The notes under the pieces: model-generated
Told to the model about the DNA's origin: nothing
Database searches by the model: none
Seen by the model: the letters and a program-made list of their open reading frames with translations, nothing else
Program-made: the position numbers and the translations under genes
NCBI GenBank assembly: GCA_041481485.1
Contig: JBGPBY010000341.1
Span: 1-8,068 of the forward strand
Source of the DNA: JBGPBY01 sp041481485
GTDB lineage: Bacteria; Acidobacteriota; Terriglobia; 20CM-2-55-15
Direction: 5' to 3'
DNA: 8,068 nucleotides
Shown: piece by piece, positions 6,019 to 8,068 of the stretch
How positions within the stretch are numbered: position 1 is the first letter of the stretch
How the letters are laid out: each line of letters begins with the position of its first letter

Positions 6019-6297
6019 ATGAAGGTTCGTGGAATGTTCGTATGCATCGCGCCTGCGGTTCTTTTTGTGGCGTTGACGGCTTGCGCTCCAAAGGCGCCGG
6101 TTCAGGCCAAAGATGGAGAGAACGAGTCGAAGCAGAGCACTGGAATTCAAATCAAGAGCGCTCCGGCGCCCGTCGAGAAGACCGTGTTGGAACAGAGTGC
6201 GGGCGCCACGCTAGTGGGATTCACGACGGAGAAAAAAAAGAACGAGATCCTGTACGAAGCTGAAATGAAGGTCAATGGACATGCGAAGAATCCCTGA
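6019..6297 (+). CDS. Small lipoprotein with PepSY-like remnant, probably 3'-truncated
   Basis: A predicted lipoprotein of 92 residues. MKVRGMF plus a hydrophobic stretch leads to the lipobox LTAC, with C22 as the lipidated residue. A charged Ala/Lys/Pro linker follows. Then VLEQSAGATLVGFTTEKKKNEILYEAEMKVNGHAKNP resembles the first beta-hairpin of PepSY-like domains, where a YEVEMKVNGKxRDVLID-type strand is normally followed by further repeats. Here the reading frame stops at once after NGHAKNP, so the domain looks cut off. The ATG at 6019 was chosen over an in-frame ATG at 5983 because GGAGG lies 5 bases upstream and it gives a proper lipoprotein signal. Its last 87 bases overlap the convergent propeller gene. 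It may be a pseudogene remnant or a short functional lipoprotein; the PepSY resemblance is from memory of the family. Confidence 0.72.
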   Translation: MKVRGMFVCIAPAVLFVALTACAPKAPVQAKDGENESKQSTGIQIKSAPAPVEKTVLEQSAGATLVGFTTEKKKNEILYEAEMKVNGHAKNP

Positions 6298-7308
6298 AGA
6301 ACGTTCGATAACGAGAATTCGAAATGTTCCGGCAGCCGGCGACGGTCTCGCGTTTGCGGCTGCCGGTGCAAAGTCTGCCGCAGGCATATAGAGTCGATGG
6401 TTTGTGGGATCGAGACCAAGGTTACGAGAGGCTTGAGGAGTCTTGATGGTCTCGGCGACATGATATTTGTCCGGCGAGTCCTGATGAATTACCGTAAGCG
6501 TACCATCTGCGTTGGAGCAGAAGACATCGCCTGACGACGCATCGAAGGCGGTGCCGTCCACGCCCATCCCGATCGGCGCGGTGGCAACGATCTTTCCCGC
6601 AGCGTAGTCGGACACAGCCAATACTCCGCTTCGGCAACCGCTGAACAATCGATGATTCTTCGTGTCGAGTGCCATCGATACGGGTTGCTTGCACGTTCCT
6701 GTCGCCCATCGTCTGGAGACGGTGAGTTTCTGTGAGTCTATCTCCACGATCTCACTGGTGTCGGTAATGTTCGCGTAGACCTTGCCGTCTCCTGCTGCCG
6801 CTGCGTATTCGGGCTTTCCTCCGAGTGGAATGTTGGTAACGAGCTTCCCGCGCTGCGCGTCGATGACTGTCGAGGAATGCGCGTCTCCGTTAAAAGTGAA
6901 GACTCGATTTGAAGCAGGGTCATAGATAATCGAATCGGCATCCTCGGCAGCAGGCGTTTTACCGAGAGACTTAAACGTCTTGAGATCGAACATCACGACG
7001 GCGCCGTCGTTCCCGGACGTGGCAAAGCCGTGACCGGATTTAGCTGCCACTGCGGTGCCATGAGCGCCGTCGATGCCCATGACCTCACCCAGAAGTTTTC
7101 CGTCGTTCTCGTCTACCACCATGACCCGGTTTGTCCGGCCGATAAACAGCCGATGCTGCGGCGGATCGGGTACAACGTAGTCCCATCGACCATCTCCACC
7201 AAGATTGAATGTCTTCGTGATCTTGTAGGCCGGAGTTTGGGCGAGAACGAGAGTCGTGTAAGCAGTAGTCACGATCAGTACCGAAAGTGTCGCAATGCGA
7301 GTAATCAT
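6211..7308 (-). CDS. Secreted YncE-like (YVTN/NHL-type) beta-propeller protein with aberrant C-terminus
   Basis: A predicted periplasmic protein of 365 residues. The signal peptide is MITRIATLSVLIVTTAYTTLVLA (about 1-23). The rest is a series of roughly 40-residue blades with patterns such as RVMVVDENDGKLLGEV, DSIIYDPASNRVFTFNGDAHSS, TAFDASSGDVFCSNADGTLTVIHQDSPDKY and LGLDPTNHRLYMPAADF. Family members usually end soon after the strand seen here as GTFRILVIER. This protein instead adds 29 residues (SSGILRMSIDLHF onward, Phe/Leu/Arg-rich) encoded antisense to the lipoprotein gene, so the native stop seems lost. The start at 7308 has AAAGGAGG 4 bases upstream; an ATG 30 bases earlier has no such site. 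It is downstream of a paralogue, likely in one transcript. Such propellers are often annotated as surface or periplasmic binding proteins; no enzymatic role is shown. Confidence 0.85.
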   Translation of the reverse strand: MITRIATLSVLIVTTAYTTLVLAQTPAYKITKTFNLGGDGRWDYVVPDPPQHRLFIGRTNRVMVVDENDGKLLGEVMGIDGAHGTAVAAKSGHGFATSGNDGAVVMFDLKTFKSLGKTPAAEDADSIIYDPASNRVFTFNGDAHSSTVIDAQRGKLVTNIPLGGKPEYAAAAGDGKVYANITDTSEIVEIDSQKLTVSRRWATGTCKQPVSMALDTKNHRLFSGCRSGVLAVSDYAAGKIVATAPIGMGVDGTAFDASSGDVFCSNADGTLTVIHQDSPDKYHVAETIKTPQASRNLGLDPTNHRLYMPAADFAPAAANARPSPAAGTFRILVIERSSGILRMSIDLHFSFVQDLVLFFLRRESH

Positions 7309-7312
7309 ATTG

Positions 7313-7320
7313 CCTCCTTT
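7313..7320 (-). promoter_or_regulatory. Ribosome binding site of the first YncE-like gene
   Basis: On the minus strand AAAGGAGG stands 4 bases before the ATG at 7308. It fixes that start over the upstream in-frame ATG at 7338, which lies within the intergenic hairpin region. Confidence 0.8.
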
Positions 7321-7327
7321 AGCCGCT

Positions 7328-7360
7328 GCGCCGCGCACCAGTCAAACGGATGCGCGGCGC
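7328..7360 (-). promoter_or_regulatory. GC-rich hairpin between the two YncE-like genes
   Basis: GCGCCGCGCA (7328-7337) and TGCGCGGCGC (7351-7360) form a perfect 10-bp stem around a 13-base loop. In the leftward transcript it sits 26 bases after the upstream gene's stop and just before the next ribosome binding site. No T run follows, so it is more likely an mRNA-stabilising or expression-tuning element, or a partial attenuator, than a full terminator. Confidence 0.5.
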
Positions 7361-7386
7361 TATCACTCACATGCCCGGACTACCTG

Positions 7387-8068
7387 TCACTGCTTGATGA
7401 CGACAAACCACGCAGCGACGATTGGGCCCTGTCCCCCGCGGCCCCGTCCCCCCGGCGCCGGCGGCGCACCAGCAGCGGGCGGCGCAGCCGGACCACGCTC
7501 GGGCTGAAACAAATACGCGTTGTGTGTTACTGGATCCACTGCGATCGTTTTTGCTCCGGCGGTCGTGGCGACCGTATCCACCACCGTGTATTTATCGGGC
7601 GAATCCTGATGGACAACAGTGACATTGCCTTGGCCGCCATTTGGAATGAAAATCAGCTTCTTTCCCGGATCCCATCCCAGCGCGTCAACCCCCGTACCGT
7701 TCATGATCGATGCCACGACTTTTCCCGTGTTGGGATCGACCACAACTGAGGTAGTGCTGCATCCGGAAAAGATACGGTCCGACGCTTTGTCATACGCAAT
7801 TCCGGTTGGACGAGCGCAAGGGGCAAGAGGCCACGACGCCGTCACCTTCCAGGTCTTGACGTCGATCACCTGCATGGTGTTTTTGCCTTCGTTATTCACA
7901 AAGATGTGCCCCTTGCCATCGGCTGCCGCGCCTTCGGGCGAAGTGTCCTCGAGCTCCACTGTAGCAACGATATCCCCCGCCTTCGGATCGATCGCGGTCA
8001 GAGTGCCAACGGGACGGCTGTGATTCGTGAGAATGATCTTGTCATCGGGCTCGTCGTACATGATGCCG
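7387..8068 (-). CDS. Second YncE-like beta-propeller protein, 5' end beyond the window
   Basis: The C-terminal 226 residues of a propeller protein related to the gene downstream. The reading frame stays open to the right edge (codons for Gly-Ile precede the ATG at 8061), so that ATG is probably internal and about the first third is missing. Blade motifs include LTAIDPKAGDIVATVEL, GHIFVNNEGKNTMQVIDVKTWKV, GIAYDKASDRIFSGC and VTVVHQDSPDKYTVVDT. The HQDSPDKY blade and the IFSGC/LFSGC blade are shared with the neighbour, showing a tandem duplication. After the last blade comes a low-complexity Pro/Ala/Gly/Arg segment (PAAPPAAGAPPAPGGRGRGG) and a final strand PIVAAWFVVIKQ, which looks like a native end and contrasts with the damaged end of its paralogue. 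Probably secreted, though its signal peptide lies outside the window. Confidence 0.88.
   Translation of the reverse strand, partial: GIMYDEPDDKIILTNHSRPVGTLTAIDPKAGDIVATVELEDTSPEGAAADGKGHIFVNNEGKNTMQVIDVKTWKVTASWPLAPCARPTGIAYDKASDRIFSGCSTTSVVVDPNTGKVVASIMNGTGVDALGWDPGKKLIFIPNGGQGNVTVVHQDSPDKYTVVDTVATTAGAKTIAVDPVTHNAYLFQPERGPAAPPAAGAPPAPGGRGRGGQGPIVAAWFVVIKQ

Noticed and set aside
5153..6091. Minus-strand open frame of 312 codons
   Set aside because: Antisense to the PEP-CTERM gene and its terminator. The PEP-CTERM frame has a signal peptide, sorting signal and strong ribosome binding site.
7030..7749. Plus-strand open frame of 239 codons
   Set aside because: Antisense to both YncE-like genes and spans the gap between them; no recognisable features.

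Overview
The window looks like chromosomal DNA of a Gram-negative soil or sediment bacterium, most likely an Acidobacteriota member. The Gram-negative call rests on an outer-membrane porin ending in Phe, a lipobox lipoprotein and a PEP-CTERM protein. The phylum is an inference from tandem YncE-type propellers, an RsbU-type response regulator and a GGGAGAGGG-type palindromic repeat; no marker gene is present to prove it.

Left part (180-4750, all minus strand): a tightly packed four-gene operon. In order of transcription it encodes a coiled-coil outer-membrane porin (3500-4750, TTG start), a small secreted single-lobe PstS-like protein (3016-3492), a membrane histidine kinase with a helical periplasmic domain and HAMP (1354-3012), and a receiver-PP2C response regulator of the RsbU/SpoIIE class (180-1340). 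The gaps are 7, 3 and 13 bases. The layout suggests one signalling unit: something entering through, or sensed near, the porin is reported by the small periplasmic protein to the kinase, which drives a Ser/Thr phosphatase, the usual input to an anti-sigma partner switch. No switch partner lies in the window. An extragenic inverted pair of REP-like palindromes (1-103) lies beyond the operon's 3' end.

Middle (4751-5098): a divergent control region. The porin-operon side has three small inverted repeats at 4841-4891. The other side has a near-consensus sigma-54 promoter (GG-N10-GC, 5021-5037) reading right.

Right of that (5099-5922, plus): a PEP-CTERM surface protein with six cysteines and its own terminator hairpin.

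Then a small lipoprotein gene (6019-6297, plus) meets a YncE-like beta-propeller gene (6211-7308, minus) tail to tail with an 87-base overlap. Both appear to lose their normal 3' ends at the same point, near 6298, suggesting a rearrangement junction. A second, paralogous YncE-like gene (7387 to beyond the right edge, minus) lies upstream of the first, probably in one transcript with a GC-rich hairpin between them.

No tRNA, rRNA, CRISPR array, transposase or integrase gene was seen.
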